Assembly: GCA_026004215.1 (NCBI GenBank)
Contig: BPIR01000002.1
Span: 299,844 to 363,843, forward strand
Reading direction: 5' to 3'
DNA: 64,000 nt
Origin: Candidatus Binatia bacterium
GTDB taxonomy: Bacteria > Desulfobacterota > Binatia > HRBIN30
Part shown: in pieces, positions 27,246 through 35,180 of the stretch
How positions within the stretch are numbered: position 1 is the first letter of the stretch
How the letters are laid out: every line of letters begins with the position of its first letter
The notes under the pieces: model-generated
The model's database searches: none
What the model was told of the DNA's origin: nothing
Seen by the model: only the letters and a program-made list of their open reading frames with translations
Made by a program: the position numbers and the translations under genes

Positions 27246-27841
27246 CGAAATGCGTCCTGTTCCACCCATCCTTCGGTGCCGTTGGGTAACGACACCCGAT
27301 ACCACTCGCGTTCTTCCGTTCCAATCGTCACCTCGTCGCCTCGCCGGAGCGTAGCCAGCACCTCCGCAGCCGGATGGGGTTCGCGCCGCACCGGTGCGCT
27401 CGATGCCGCCACGCGCACCACCTTCTCCAGCGGCACCGAGCGCGTGGTGCGGTCCGCCCCGCCCAACACGGTCCAATCGCGGACTTGTACGGCGATCGCC
27501 AACACTGCCCCGGCTGCAAGTGCGAGCGGCCAAAAGCCAGAAGAGGTCAGCCGGCGAGCGCGTTGCGGCTCCGACGCCGCCCACGCGCTGCCGGCCGCCG
27601 TAGCAGCCACACGGTGGGGGGGGGCTGCTACCTTCTCCGCGAGTTGCGGTGGTACCGCAACATCGCAACCACGCTCCATCTCTACGATACGGCGCTGTGC
27701 CAATGCAAGAGCCCACAAGCACGCATCGCAAATTTCTAGATGAGCCTCGACGGCCGCCGCAGTCGCGGCATGGGCGAAGTTCAATGCGTATTCGAGAAGG
27801 GTTTCTTCGGCCGGGCATTCGTTCTTGCGCATAGTTTCCAT
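27242..27841 (-). CDS. Anti-sigma factor with zinc finger, membrane helix and SH3 domain
   Basis: This 199-residue protein has an N-terminal zinc-binding anti-sigma segment with H-x3-C-x2-C at HLEICDACL (about residues 34-41), a single membrane helix near residues 105-122 (WPLALAAGAVLAIAV) and a C-terminal bacterial SH3 domain (about 137-199, ending EWYRVSLPNGTEGWVEQDAF). Such proteins hold a sigma factor at the membrane and release it on a signal; the SH3 domain would face the periplasm and could sense cell-wall material. It begins three bases after the sigma gene stop and overlaps the next start by TTGA, indicating one coupled operon. Confidence 0.85.
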   Translation of the reverse strand: METMRKNECPAEETLLEYALNFAHAATAAAVEAHLEICDACLWALALAQRRIVEMERGCDVAVPPQLAEKVAAPPHRVAATAAGSAWAASEPQRARRLTSSGFWPLALAAGAVLAIAVQVRDWTVLGGADRTTRSVPLEKVVRVAASSAPVRREPHPAAEVLATLRRGDEVTIGTEEREWYRVSLPNGTEGWVEQDAFR

Positions 27842-27844
27842 GGC

Positions 27845-28786
27845 TCACGCTCCGCGGTGTTTGTCGTGCGGCAACTGCTCGACCGCGCCGAGATACCGCG
27901 CGACCTCTTTGCGCACCCGCAAAATTTGCGAGGCGATATTGCCTACCGTTGTTCCGAGCAAACGGGCAATTTCCTTGTACGGTGCGGTCACCTTGCGACC
28001 GCGCAACTGTTGCACGAGGCGTTGGCGTTGCTGCTCGCGCCAACAAAGCTTGCGCTCGAGCTCGCTCCGCTCGGCCGCGATTTTGCGGGCCGACGGCGAA
28101 CCCTCGTGCACCGCGGAACTATCGGCTTCGAGGCGGGCCAAGCGGCGCCGGTACAAGCGGATCCAACCCTGTACCGCTTCGAGCTGATCCTCGAGCCGCC
28201 GCAAGTTGGACTCGCGCTCGCGCACCAGCGAGCGCAGACGTTCGATTTCTCCCACCACTTCGGCCAACTTCTTTCCGCTTGCCCTGGCCAGATGCCGCAG
28301 TTCTGCGGGCGAAAACTCGGCATCTTCTACATGCAGCAGTTTGAGCACAACCGCCTTTTCCAACGGCAACCGCGCCAGCGCCTCCTCCCACGAAGTCGAG
28401 CCGGAGACGGAATGAGCCGGTTCTCGTTTGACAGAGGCTTCCCAGCCCGGCTGCTGGTCGGCCAGGGCTTCGAGAGACACGGTTTCCAGCACGCGCTCTT
28501 GCCGCTTCCATTCCAGAACCAAATGATCCAGCGCAAAGGCCACGAGGTAGCTGCGCAGCGGCACTCGACCCTCGTAGGTGCGCAAACGACGGAACAAGCG
28601 CCCCTCGTCGAACGCGAACACGTAAAAATCGCCAGCGTCCTCCGGAGGCACGCGATAGGCCCGCATGGGGAAGTTGTAGATCAGTTCGCCAAACTGTTCT
28701 TGAAACTGCCGAATGGCACTCGCATCGCCCCCTAGGCAACGTTGCACCAACTCGCGTTCCTCGGCGGAAACTGTTCGCTCGGCCAT
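27845..28786 (-). CDS. ECF-like sigma factor with coiled-coil insertion
   Basis: This 313-residue protein has an N-terminal sigma region 2 (about residues 10-105, ending HLVLEWKRQERV). Its C-terminal helix-turn-helix at 270-298 (YKEIARLLGTTVGNIASQIL) has the form of sigma region 4. Between them lie about 165 residues, of which roughly 172-262 are a charged heptad-like coiled coil. Ordinary ECF factors are about 180-200 residues with a short linker, so this is unusually long. GGGAG just upstream supports the ATG at 28786. The downstream anti-sigma gene supports the role. It likely controls its own operon and perhaps the divergent caspase-like gene. Confidence 0.75.
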   Translation of the reverse strand: MAERTVSAEERELVQRCLGGDASAIRQFQEQFGELIYNFPMRAYRVPPEDAGDFYVFAFDEGRLFRRLRTYEGRVPLRSYLVAFALDHLVLEWKRQERVLETVSLEALADQQPGWEASVKREPAHSVSGSTSWEEALARLPLEKAVVLKLLHVEDAEFSPAELRHLARASGKKLAEVVGEIERLRSLVRERESNLRRLEDQLEAVQGWIRLYRRRLARLEADSSAVHEGSPSARKIAAERSELERKLCWREQQRQRLVQQLRGRKVTAPYKEIARLLGTTVGNIASQILRVRKEVARYLGAVEQLPHDKHRGA

Positions 28787-28941
28787 CCCTCTCCCACCGT
28801 CTAGCCGCCGAGGCCTCCCGGGCAAAGCCGCAGATGTGGGGCAGCGCCACGCACTCCACTGTTCGCGTTGCAACTGGGCGTTTTGCGTGCTTAGCACGGG
28901 GCTCCCTCGCTGGCCTTCTTCAGATCTGGCAGGACAGTAGG

Positions 28942-30933
28942 ATGCGGGAAAATTCGTTTTTATTGCCGCAGCGTGCACGGCCAGTGCAACATTCCGTTGT
29001 TTTTTCTCGCCCCACCCGATTGTTTGCATTCTGCGCGGGCAACCCGGCCGGCAGAGAAATCCCAGCGTATGCCCACCGGTGCGTTACGGGGCTCACGGCA
29101 TTGGTGACCTTGCTGATTTGGCTCGTTTGGCACGGTTCCGTGTGTCCGGCCGTTGGGGCTGTTGCGTGGGCCCAAAGTCCGGCGGATGCGCGTGCGCGCC
29201 TGTGGGTGCTGGCGGTGGGGGTGAGCCAGTATGCGCAACCGGCGTTGCGGCTGCGCTTTGCTGCCGGCGATGCGCGCGCGCTGGCCGGAGCGCTCGAAAA
29301 GCAAGCTGGCGGAGCCTTGTACGAATCGGTGCACACGCGGGTGTTGGTGGACGAACAAGTCACCCGCGAGGCGATTTTGGAGGGCATGATCCGGTTTCTC
29401 GGACAGGCGCGGCCGAACGATGTTGCCGTACTGTTTCTCGCTGGGCACGGCGTGCAAGATCGTTCTACCGGCAGCTATTATTTTTTGCCTGCACCTGCCA
29501 CCACGGCAAACTACGTGAGCGCTGGTTTGCGGATGACCGACCTCGACGAAACCCTGCGCTTGGTTCGGCGGAGTGCGCGCGGCGTGGTGGTGATGCTGGA
29601 CACTTGCCACTCTGGCGCCTTGCGGCTGGCCAGCTCCCACTTGGAAGCGCTCGACGATCCGGCAGCGCGCTTGAACGCTGGCGAGGGATTTTTCTTGCTC
29701 GCCGCGAGCAAGCCCGGCGAGGAGTCGGAGGAGCGCTCCGATCTCGGCCACGGCGCCTTCACGTACAGCATCCTGCAAGGGCTTTCTGGAGAAGCGGATG
29801 CGGACCGCGATGGAACCATCTTGGTCACCGAGCTCTTCGGTTATGTCGCTCGTACCGTGGCCAGCCTGACGGCCGAACGACAGCACCCCTACTACAAGGT
29901 CGAAGGCACGGACTTCAGTTTCGTGGCTGTCCCAAAGGGATCGCGCCCCGCGGTAGCTCCCGCCCCGATTCCCCCGCCTGCAACAGACCGCCCATTGGAG
30001 GCCGACGCACTCGCCGGCAATTCCGTGGCTGTGATGGCCTTTAAAAATTTGCGTTCGGACCCGGAGCACGACTGGGTCGGCATTGCCCTGCGCACGGCCT
30101 TCAATACCGAGCTGAGCAAGGTCAAAGCCTTGCACGTATATGCGCCAGAACTCGTCGACCGTTCTGTGGCGCAGCGCGGCGATTTGCTCGCCGCTGCCCG
30201 TCAACTCGGCATTGACCGTTTGATCACCGGCTCCTTCAGCATCGTGGGCAAAGAGATTCGCATTGACGCGCACATCGTGTATAGCCGCACGGGCCTGCAG
30301 GAAGGCTCCGACAGCGTGCAAGGTTCGCTCGACGACTTTTTCACCTTGCAAAAGCATCTCGTCTACAGCTTGCTCCGGCGCATGCACGTGGCCGTGCCCG
30401 CAGATGCGGGCAGCTCCGGCGAGAAAAGTAACCTCGACGCGCTGCGCCTGCTGCTGGAAAGCGAAGGCGAGATCGAACCCCTCCCCGAGGTGGCGCCGGC
30501 TCCGACGCCAACAGGCAGGCAGAACCAGCGCCAGCGCCAATCGCGCGGATGGAACACCTGGTGGAGCCTTGGCTGGGCCGCCCCCGTTTGGGCGGAAGAA
30601 GTGCGCTCTTTGGAGGAGGAAGCGAGCGACCTTTTGGGCCGCTACCGGAAAGCCCTGACCCGGAAAGACGTGGAGGCGTTTGCCCAGCTTTACGTGGAGT
30701 TTCCTTCTTCGCGGCGAGCCACACTGGCACGCTATTTCGAGAATGCAGTGGACCTGCAGGTGGAAATCGAAGACGTTCATGTGGAACGCCAAGGCGAAGA
30801 CATGGTCATTTCTTTCCTGCGTCGCGACCGTTTCACCGATCGGGAAAGCGGAAAACCGGTTACCCTCGAAGTACGGCTGACCCGCCGGCTCGTCCGCACG
30901 GCGCAGGGTTGGCTCATTGCCGGTAAACCATAG
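28942..30933 (+). CDS. Exported caspase-like (C14) protein with CsgG/FlgO-like and NTF2-like domains
   Basis: This 663-residue protein has a hydrophobic export segment at about 49-77. A caspase-fold domain follows (85-330) with catalytic His169 in LAGHGVQ and Cys222 in LDTCHSGA. After a Pro-rich linker comes a CsgG/FlgO-like domain (about 355-500, starting SVAVMAFKNL), which in other proteins helps outer-membrane assembly. The last 110 residues resemble an NTF2-like domain. Bacterial metacaspase homologues cut after Arg or Lys. The ATG at 28942 has AGGA eight bases upstream, but the 48-residue extension before the hydrophobic segment is odd. It is divergent from the sigma operon and followed ten bases later by an outer-membrane protein gene. 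Confidence 0.75.
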   Translation: MRENSFLLPQRARPVQHSVVFSRPTRLFAFCAGNPAGREIPAYAHRCVTGLTALVTLLIWLVWHGSVCPAVGAVAWAQSPADARARLWVLAVGVSQYAQPALRLRFAAGDARALAGALEKQAGGALYESVHTRVLVDEQVTREAILEGMIRFLGQARPNDVAVLFLAGHGVQDRSTGSYYFLPAPATTANYVSAGLRMTDLDETLRLVRRSARGVVVMLDTCHSGALRLASSHLEALDDPAARLNAGEGFFLLAASKPGEESEERSDLGHGAFTYSILQGLSGEADADRDGTILVTELFGYVARTVASLTAERQHPYYKVEGTDFSFVAVPKGSRPAVAPAPIPPPATDRPLEADALAGNSVAVMAFKNLRSDPEHDWVGIALRTAFNTELSKVKALHVYAPELVDRSVAQRGDLLAAARQLGIDRLITGSFSIVGKEIRIDAHIVYSRTGLQEGSDSVQGSLDDFFTLQKHLVYSLLRRMHVAVPADAGSSGEKSNLDALRLLLESEGEIEPLPEVAPAPTPTGRQNQRQRQSRGWNTWWSLGWAAPVWAEEVRSLEEEASDLLGRYRKALTRKDVEAFAQLYVEFPSSRRATLARYFENAVDLQVEIEDVHVERQGEDMVISFLRRDRFTDRESGKPVTLEVRLTRRLVRTAQGWLIAGKP

Positions 30934-30942
30934 GGATGGGGG

Positions 30943-32229
30943 ATGCGGGTGAGCATAGCTCGAACCAAGCCGCCCTGTGCGCGATCGAGACCCGGGCTCT
31001 TCTTCGCCCTGTTGGTGCTGGCAACCGTCGGCACGCTGTTTCTGCTGCCGCCAGCCATGGAAGCGCAACCCCTCGGAGAGGGGGTCCCGTCGCTGTTCGG
31101 TGGCGCGTTTCGCACCTCTATCACGCCGCGCGCCTTCAACGACGTGCAGCAGCCGCGCGTGGCCGACCAGTTCCGGGCGTTGTCGGCGGCTCTGGCCACA
31201 GCGAGGGCGCAGGTACCTCCTCCTTCGGTAACGGGCGCCTTCCGGTTCGAGTTCGACGACGCTGCGGAAAGCTACGTGCGGCGAGCACAAAGTTTGGGTC
31301 CGAGTCTCGCAGAGCGAGCCACCACTTTGGGAGCCGGCACGGCGTCTCTCGGCTTCTCTTATACCCGTATCGACTTCGATACTCTCGAAGGCACGTCCTT
31401 GCGGCACTTGCGCTCCGTGCAGCCGGCACTGTCCGCAAGCTTTCTCGATCAATTGCCCGAACAAGATCGCCTTCCGGCTGCGGACAATTTACTCGAAACC
31501 ACTCTCGACTTTCGCCTGGGGTTCGACTTGTGGTTCCTCACCGCAGCCTACGGACTCACGGACTCGATTGACGTGAGCGTGAGCCTGTCTTTGGCGCGGG
31601 CGCGCATGCAAGCGAACGCACGCGCAGTCATTCTCGACCCGAACGGCGATGGCGGCGCATTTTTCACCGTGGATCAGCGTGGTGTGGTGGTGGACAATCT
31701 GGGCTCTTGCCCCGGCGAATTTTTGTGTGCGGCGGACAGTTTCGACGCCACCGCCTTCGGTACGGGCGACCTGTACCTGCGGGGAAAGTGGCATGTGGGG
31801 GACTACCGCTGGGCGGACGTTGCCGTGGTTGCAGTGGCCACCTTACCGACAGGCCGAGCGCGCGACTTGCTGGGTTTTCACGACCCTACGTTGACCCCGT
31901 GGCTCGTCTTCTCCAAGCAGATGGGCGACTGGGAGCCCCACCTGAACTTGGGTTACGCGCTGCGCAGCCGAAACGACGTGAGCCAGGCGCAATGGATCGC
32001 GGGCACCGACTGGCGAGCGTCGTCCTGGGCCACGCTCGCGGTGGATTTTCTCGGATTTCATGACGACTGGCGCGACGGTATCAACGACAACGTGCTGCAA
32101 ACCGCTGTCGGCTTCAAAGTCAATCCGTTCGGCCAATGGGTGGCCGCTGGAAATGTGCAACTCCCTTTGAATCGCGACGGCCTGCGGGCGGACGTGATTT
32201 ATTCGTTCCAAATCGAGTACGCCTTCTGA
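30943..32229 (+). CDS. Predicted outer-membrane beta-barrel protein (MetA/phenol-degradation transporter-like)
   Basis: This 428-residue protein has a signal peptide (residues 1-42) and many short amphipathic strands. The C-terminal residue is Phe, preceded by alternating aromatics (SFQIEYAF), the usual signature for barrel insertion by Bam. The middle part (LTDSIDVSVSLSLARARM, then TGDLYLRGKWH) resembles the MetA-pathway transporter family. The cargo is unknown. It follows the caspase-like gene after nine bases and is probably its partner in the envelope. Confidence 0.7.
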   Translation: MRVSIARTKPPCARSRPGLFFALLVLATVGTLFLLPPAMEAQPLGEGVPSLFGGAFRTSITPRAFNDVQQPRVADQFRALSAALATARAQVPPPSVTGAFRFEFDDAAESYVRRAQSLGPSLAERATTLGAGTASLGFSYTRIDFDTLEGTSLRHLRSVQPALSASFLDQLPEQDRLPAADNLLETTLDFRLGFDLWFLTAAYGLTDSIDVSVSLSLARARMQANARAVILDPNGDGGAFFTVDQRGVVVDNLGSCPGEFLCAADSFDATAFGTGDLYLRGKWHVGDYRWADVAVVAVATLPTGRARDLLGFHDPTLTPWLVFSKQMGDWEPHLNLGYALRSRNDVSQAQWIAGTDWRASSWATLAVDFLGFHDDWRDGINDNVLQTAVGFKVNPFGQWVAAGNVQLPLNRDGLRADVIYSFQIEYAF

Positions 32230-32385
32230 GATCGCGCCCAGCTAGGGGCACACGGTCCACCGCGCCGGTTGCGCCAGCGTGCGAACTGCGCGGCGCACGT
32301 TCGGTGGATGAGAACGAAGCATGCGCTTGCAGCAGACTGGCTCCGCTCGCTAACGGATAGCGGTGCTCGTTCTGGAGGAACGAAC

Positions 32386-33531
32386 ATGATCATCGTAATG
32401 AAGGCCGACGTGGACCCGGATTCCCCGCAGGTACAAGAAGTTGTCAAGCGCGCGGAGCGCTATCCCGAGGTACGTGCCGTCGTCCGCAAAATTCAAGGGG
32501 CAACGCGCGTACTCACGGAGGTGTACTTGCTCGGGCCCACGACCTCGATTCCGGTCGAGCCTTTCGAGGAGATGGAAGCCGTGGAAAAAGTGATCCGGAT
32601 TCGAGAAAAGTATCGGGCAATCGGGCGTCACGAAGGGCAAGCCGAGGTCGTCGGGTTCGAATACAACGGGATTCATTTCACTCAAGACACGTTTCATGTG
32701 TTTGCGGGCCTTTGTGCGGTGGACACGAGAGAAAACGTCGAGGCCATGTTCCGCGCCTTGCGCGACGTTGGCTTAACCACCACTCGCGCCGGAGCGTACA
32801 AGCCGCGCACGAGTCCATACGATTTCCAAGGTCACGGTAAAAACTGCTTGCCGTACGTGTTCGAACTCGCCGGCAAGTACGGGATCCGGATCATCGCTAT
32901 GGAGGTGACCCACGAGTCGCATGTGGACGAAATCCGCAACGCGCTTGCGGCCGCTGGGAACCCTACGGGCGTGATGTTGCAGATTGGGACCCGCAACGCC
33001 CAAAACTTCGAGTTGCTCAAAGCGGTGGGGCAACAGCAAGATTTTCCGATTTTGTTCAAACGCGGCATGGGCATCTCGCTGGACGAGTCTTTGAACGCTT
33101 GTGAATACTTGGCCACCGGCGGTAACCATCGCATCGTATTTTGCTTGCGCGGGGTCAAGACTCACTTGGGCGATCCACACCGCAACTTCGTGGACTTTGC
33201 GCATGTGCCCGTGGTGAAGCGGCTCACTCGCCTGCCGGTATGCATCGATCCCTCACATTCCGTGGGTAAAAAGACCATGGCGCCCGATGGCATCCTCGAT
33301 ATTGCCCATGTCACTGCCCAGGGCATAATTGCGGGGGCCAACATGGTGCTGGTGGATTTTCACCCACGGCCGGAAGAGGCACTTTGCGACGGCCCGCAAG
33401 CGTTGCTGCTTTCCGAGCTCGAGCCGTTCCTGCGCGACGTGGAAGTCGTGCGCCGCGCCTATCTCGAACGGCAAAAGATCTACGCCCCGGCCGATACGGC
33501 CGCTCGAGCCGCCGCAACCGCTGGCCTCTAG
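32386..33531 (+). CDS. aroF: 3-deoxy-7-phosphoheptulonate (DAHP) synthase, class I-beta
   Basis: This 381-residue enzyme condenses phosphoenolpyruvate and erythrose-4-phosphate in the first step of the shikimate pathway. The barrel holds GAYKPRTSPYDFQG, KRGMG and the metal-binding CIDPSHSVG. The N-terminal 80 residues are a ferredoxin-like regulatory domain starting MIIVMKAD, as in Thermotoga-type enzymes that are inhibited by Tyr. A GGAGG just upstream fixes the ATG at 32386. It is probably not functionally tied to its neighbours. Confidence 0.93.
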   Translation: MIIVMKADVDPDSPQVQEVVKRAERYPEVRAVVRKIQGATRVLTEVYLLGPTTSIPVEPFEEMEAVEKVIRIREKYRAIGRHEGQAEVVGFEYNGIHFTQDTFHVFAGLCAVDTRENVEAMFRALRDVGLTTTRAGAYKPRTSPYDFQGHGKNCLPYVFELAGKYGIRIIAMEVTHESHVDEIRNALAAAGNPTGVMLQIGTRNAQNFELLKAVGQQQDFPILFKRGMGISLDESLNACEYLATGGNHRIVFCLRGVKTHLGDPHRNFVDFAHVPVVKRLTRLPVCIDPSHSVGKKTMAPDGILDIAHVTAQGIIAGANMVLVDFHPRPEEALCDGPQALLLSELEPFLRDVEVVRRAYLERQKIYAPADTAARAAATAGL

Positions 33532-33584
33532 CGGTCACAGGCGTAAACGCCCAGTCTGCACCAGCCCTCTCTCTGCACGTTGGG

Positions 33585-33609
33585 TGGGCGCACGGCCCTG
33601 CGCCCTACA
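33585..33609. repeat. Intergenic hairpin repeat, short copy
   Basis: The segment TGGGCGCACGGCCCTGCGCCC has the same imperfect inverted repeat (GGCGCA...TGCGCC) as those at 9613, 25638 and 42668. It lies between convergent aroF and the cytochrome operon end. Confidence 0.45.
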
Positions 33610-33677
33610 CTGCACGGGATTCGCGCCTCGCTGCTCGCCACTCCATCCTTTCGCGCCACCGCCTGCGCCCGCGGGCT

Positions 33678-35180
33678 TCAAGGGGCTGCGCCAGAGTGGC
33701 ACTCGTAGCATGGCGACTCTTTCCAGTCCGAACCCACGTCGGCGGGATGCTCGAATTCGAGGCCGTTCTCGGCGGTCGCATACTGCTTGTTGTCCGGAGG
33801 ACCTTGCGCCCGGACGATATGGCACAAGTTGCAGTCGTTGCGAATCACGCTTCCATCCGCGGCGGCATGCCGGCCGTCGTGGCAGCGGAAGCAACCCGGA
33901 GAAAACAAGTGACTATCGTGCGAAGGGTAGGCATCCCAGCGTACCTTCATTTCCGGGAAAAAGTTCTCGCGGTAGATCCGTTCGAGCTCCGCTACCGCCC
34001 GGCCAATTGCCGCCCCTTCCCGCTCGGCAATCTCGGGGAACTTTTCCCGATAAAAGGCCGCCAGACCCGCACGCAACGCAGCCAGCGCGGACGGTGTGTC
34101 CTCGTAGTCTTCCGTGAGCAAGTCGATGGCGGCTTCCTTGACAGAGGGCAAACGCGGGTCGAGTACGCCGGCAGCCAACGCCTCGTTGACGGCATCCCGG
34201 GGTGCCCGGAACACATGCGCCGGGCGGTTATGGCAATCCATGCAGTCCATGGTCCGCCAGCGTGCGTCGGCCGGCGGATCCCCCTCGACTTCGGGCGATC
34301 GGTACAGGACGCTCGCGCCGGTTGAGCGATTGGTTGCGCGCACCCACCAGATGGACGAACGCGCTTCGTCCGCCGCCACGTATTCCACAACGTTCTCGAT
34401 CTGCATGTGCCAGTGAATGCCCCCCGCTTGCGGAGTGCCCGGACGACCACCCCCAACCAAGATTTCCATATCGGTCTCCCAGCGGGTGTTTGACTCGTCG
34501 GCGAGGAAATAGACATACCGCCGACCCACGCGACCATATGGTTTCTCCGGCCAGTGGCAGGCCTGACACGTGTCGGTCGCAGGTCGCAAGTTATGCACCG
34601 GCACCGGGATCGGACGCGAATACGTACCGGTCACATAGTGGTAGAGCTGGCGCACACCCGAGAACTTGGAACGCAAGTACCACTCCGCCCCCGAACCTAC
34701 GTGGCAATCCACGCACGCCACCCGCGCGTGTGGCGATACTTGGTAGGCTGCGTACTCCGGCCCCATCACGCGATGGCAAAGCGCACCGCAAAACGTGACG
34801 GACTCGGTGGCCTCGTAGGCCTGAAACGCCCCGAACACCGACAGAAACGAGAACAGCAATCCGCCCGAAGCGACCAGAAGAGCCGTTTTGCGCGTCTGCG
34901 GCTGATTGAAGTCGATCACCGGCCAGACTAACGCCCACGCTGCACCAGTGCGCCGCCAATGCCTGCGGCTCCACCACCAGCCGACAGGCACGAGAGTCAG
35001 ACCGAACAACAAAAATGCGGGTGTGACGATGAAAATCACGATGCCCGCGTACGGCGCCCCAGGACCCGGCGCGAGCGTATCGTAGAGCCACAAGAACACG
35101 AAACACACTGCCGCCAGGCCAGCAATGACCCAGCCCGCCATACTCACCGGGTTGCGCCACAAATTTGGCCGCTCGCTCAT
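33678..35180 (-). CDS. NapC/NirT-like membrane multihaem cytochrome c (quinol dehydrogenase candidate)
   Basis: This 500-residue protein has three hydrophobic segments in the first 130 residues, then a periplasmic region with six C-x2-C-H motifs (CVDCH, CQACH, CMDCH, CFRCH, CNLCH, CYECH). A first site has the spacing C-x3-C-H (CGALCH). The stretch after the third membrane helix (YAAYQVSPHARVACVDCHVG) is typical of NapC/NirT proteins, which take electrons from menaquinol. It is twice the length of ordinary NapC. The start overlaps the upstream stop as ATGA. As last gene of the cytochrome operon it would feed electrons into, or receive them from, the periplasmic cytochromes. Confidence 0.88.
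   Translation of the reverse strand: MSERPNLWRNPVSMAGWVIAGLAAVCFVFLWLYDTLAPGPGAPYAGIVIFIVTPAFLLFGLTLVPVGWWWSRRHWRRTGAAWALVWPVIDFNQPQTRKTALLVASGGLLFSFLSVFGAFQAYEATESVTFCGALCHRVMGPEYAAYQVSPHARVACVDCHVGSGAEWYLRSKFSGVRQLYHYVTGTYSRPIPVPVHNLRPATDTCQACHWPEKPYGRVGRRYVYFLADESNTRWETDMEILVGGGRPGTPQAGGIHWHMQIENVVEYVAADEARSSIWWVRATNRSTGASVLYRSPEVEGDPPADARWRTMDCMDCHNRPAHVFRAPRDAVNEALAAGVLDPRLPSVKEAAIDLLTEDYEDTPSALAALRAGLAAFYREKFPEIAEREGAAIGRAVAELERIYRENFFPEMKVRWDAYPSHDSHLFSPGCFRCHDGRHAAADGSVIRNDCNLCHIVRAQGPPDNKQYATAENGLEFEHPADVGSDWKESPCYECHSGAAP

Noticed and set aside
25593..27743. 716-residue plus-strand frame opposite the secreted protein and anti-sigma genes
   Set aside because: Arg/His/Ala-rich composition and no motifs; both real genes on the other strand have recognisable domains.
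27246..28046. N-terminal 267-residue extension of the secreted protein frame, overlapping the anti-sigma and sigma genes
   Set aside because: The extension is Arg/Gly-rich and low in hydrophobic structure. The overlapping frame encodes a clear anti-sigma factor, and the TTGA start at 27245 gives a proper signal peptide.
28960..31464. 834-residue minus-strand frame opposite the caspase-like gene
   Set aside because: His/Arg/Gln-rich shadow without domains; the plus strand has intact catalytic motifs.
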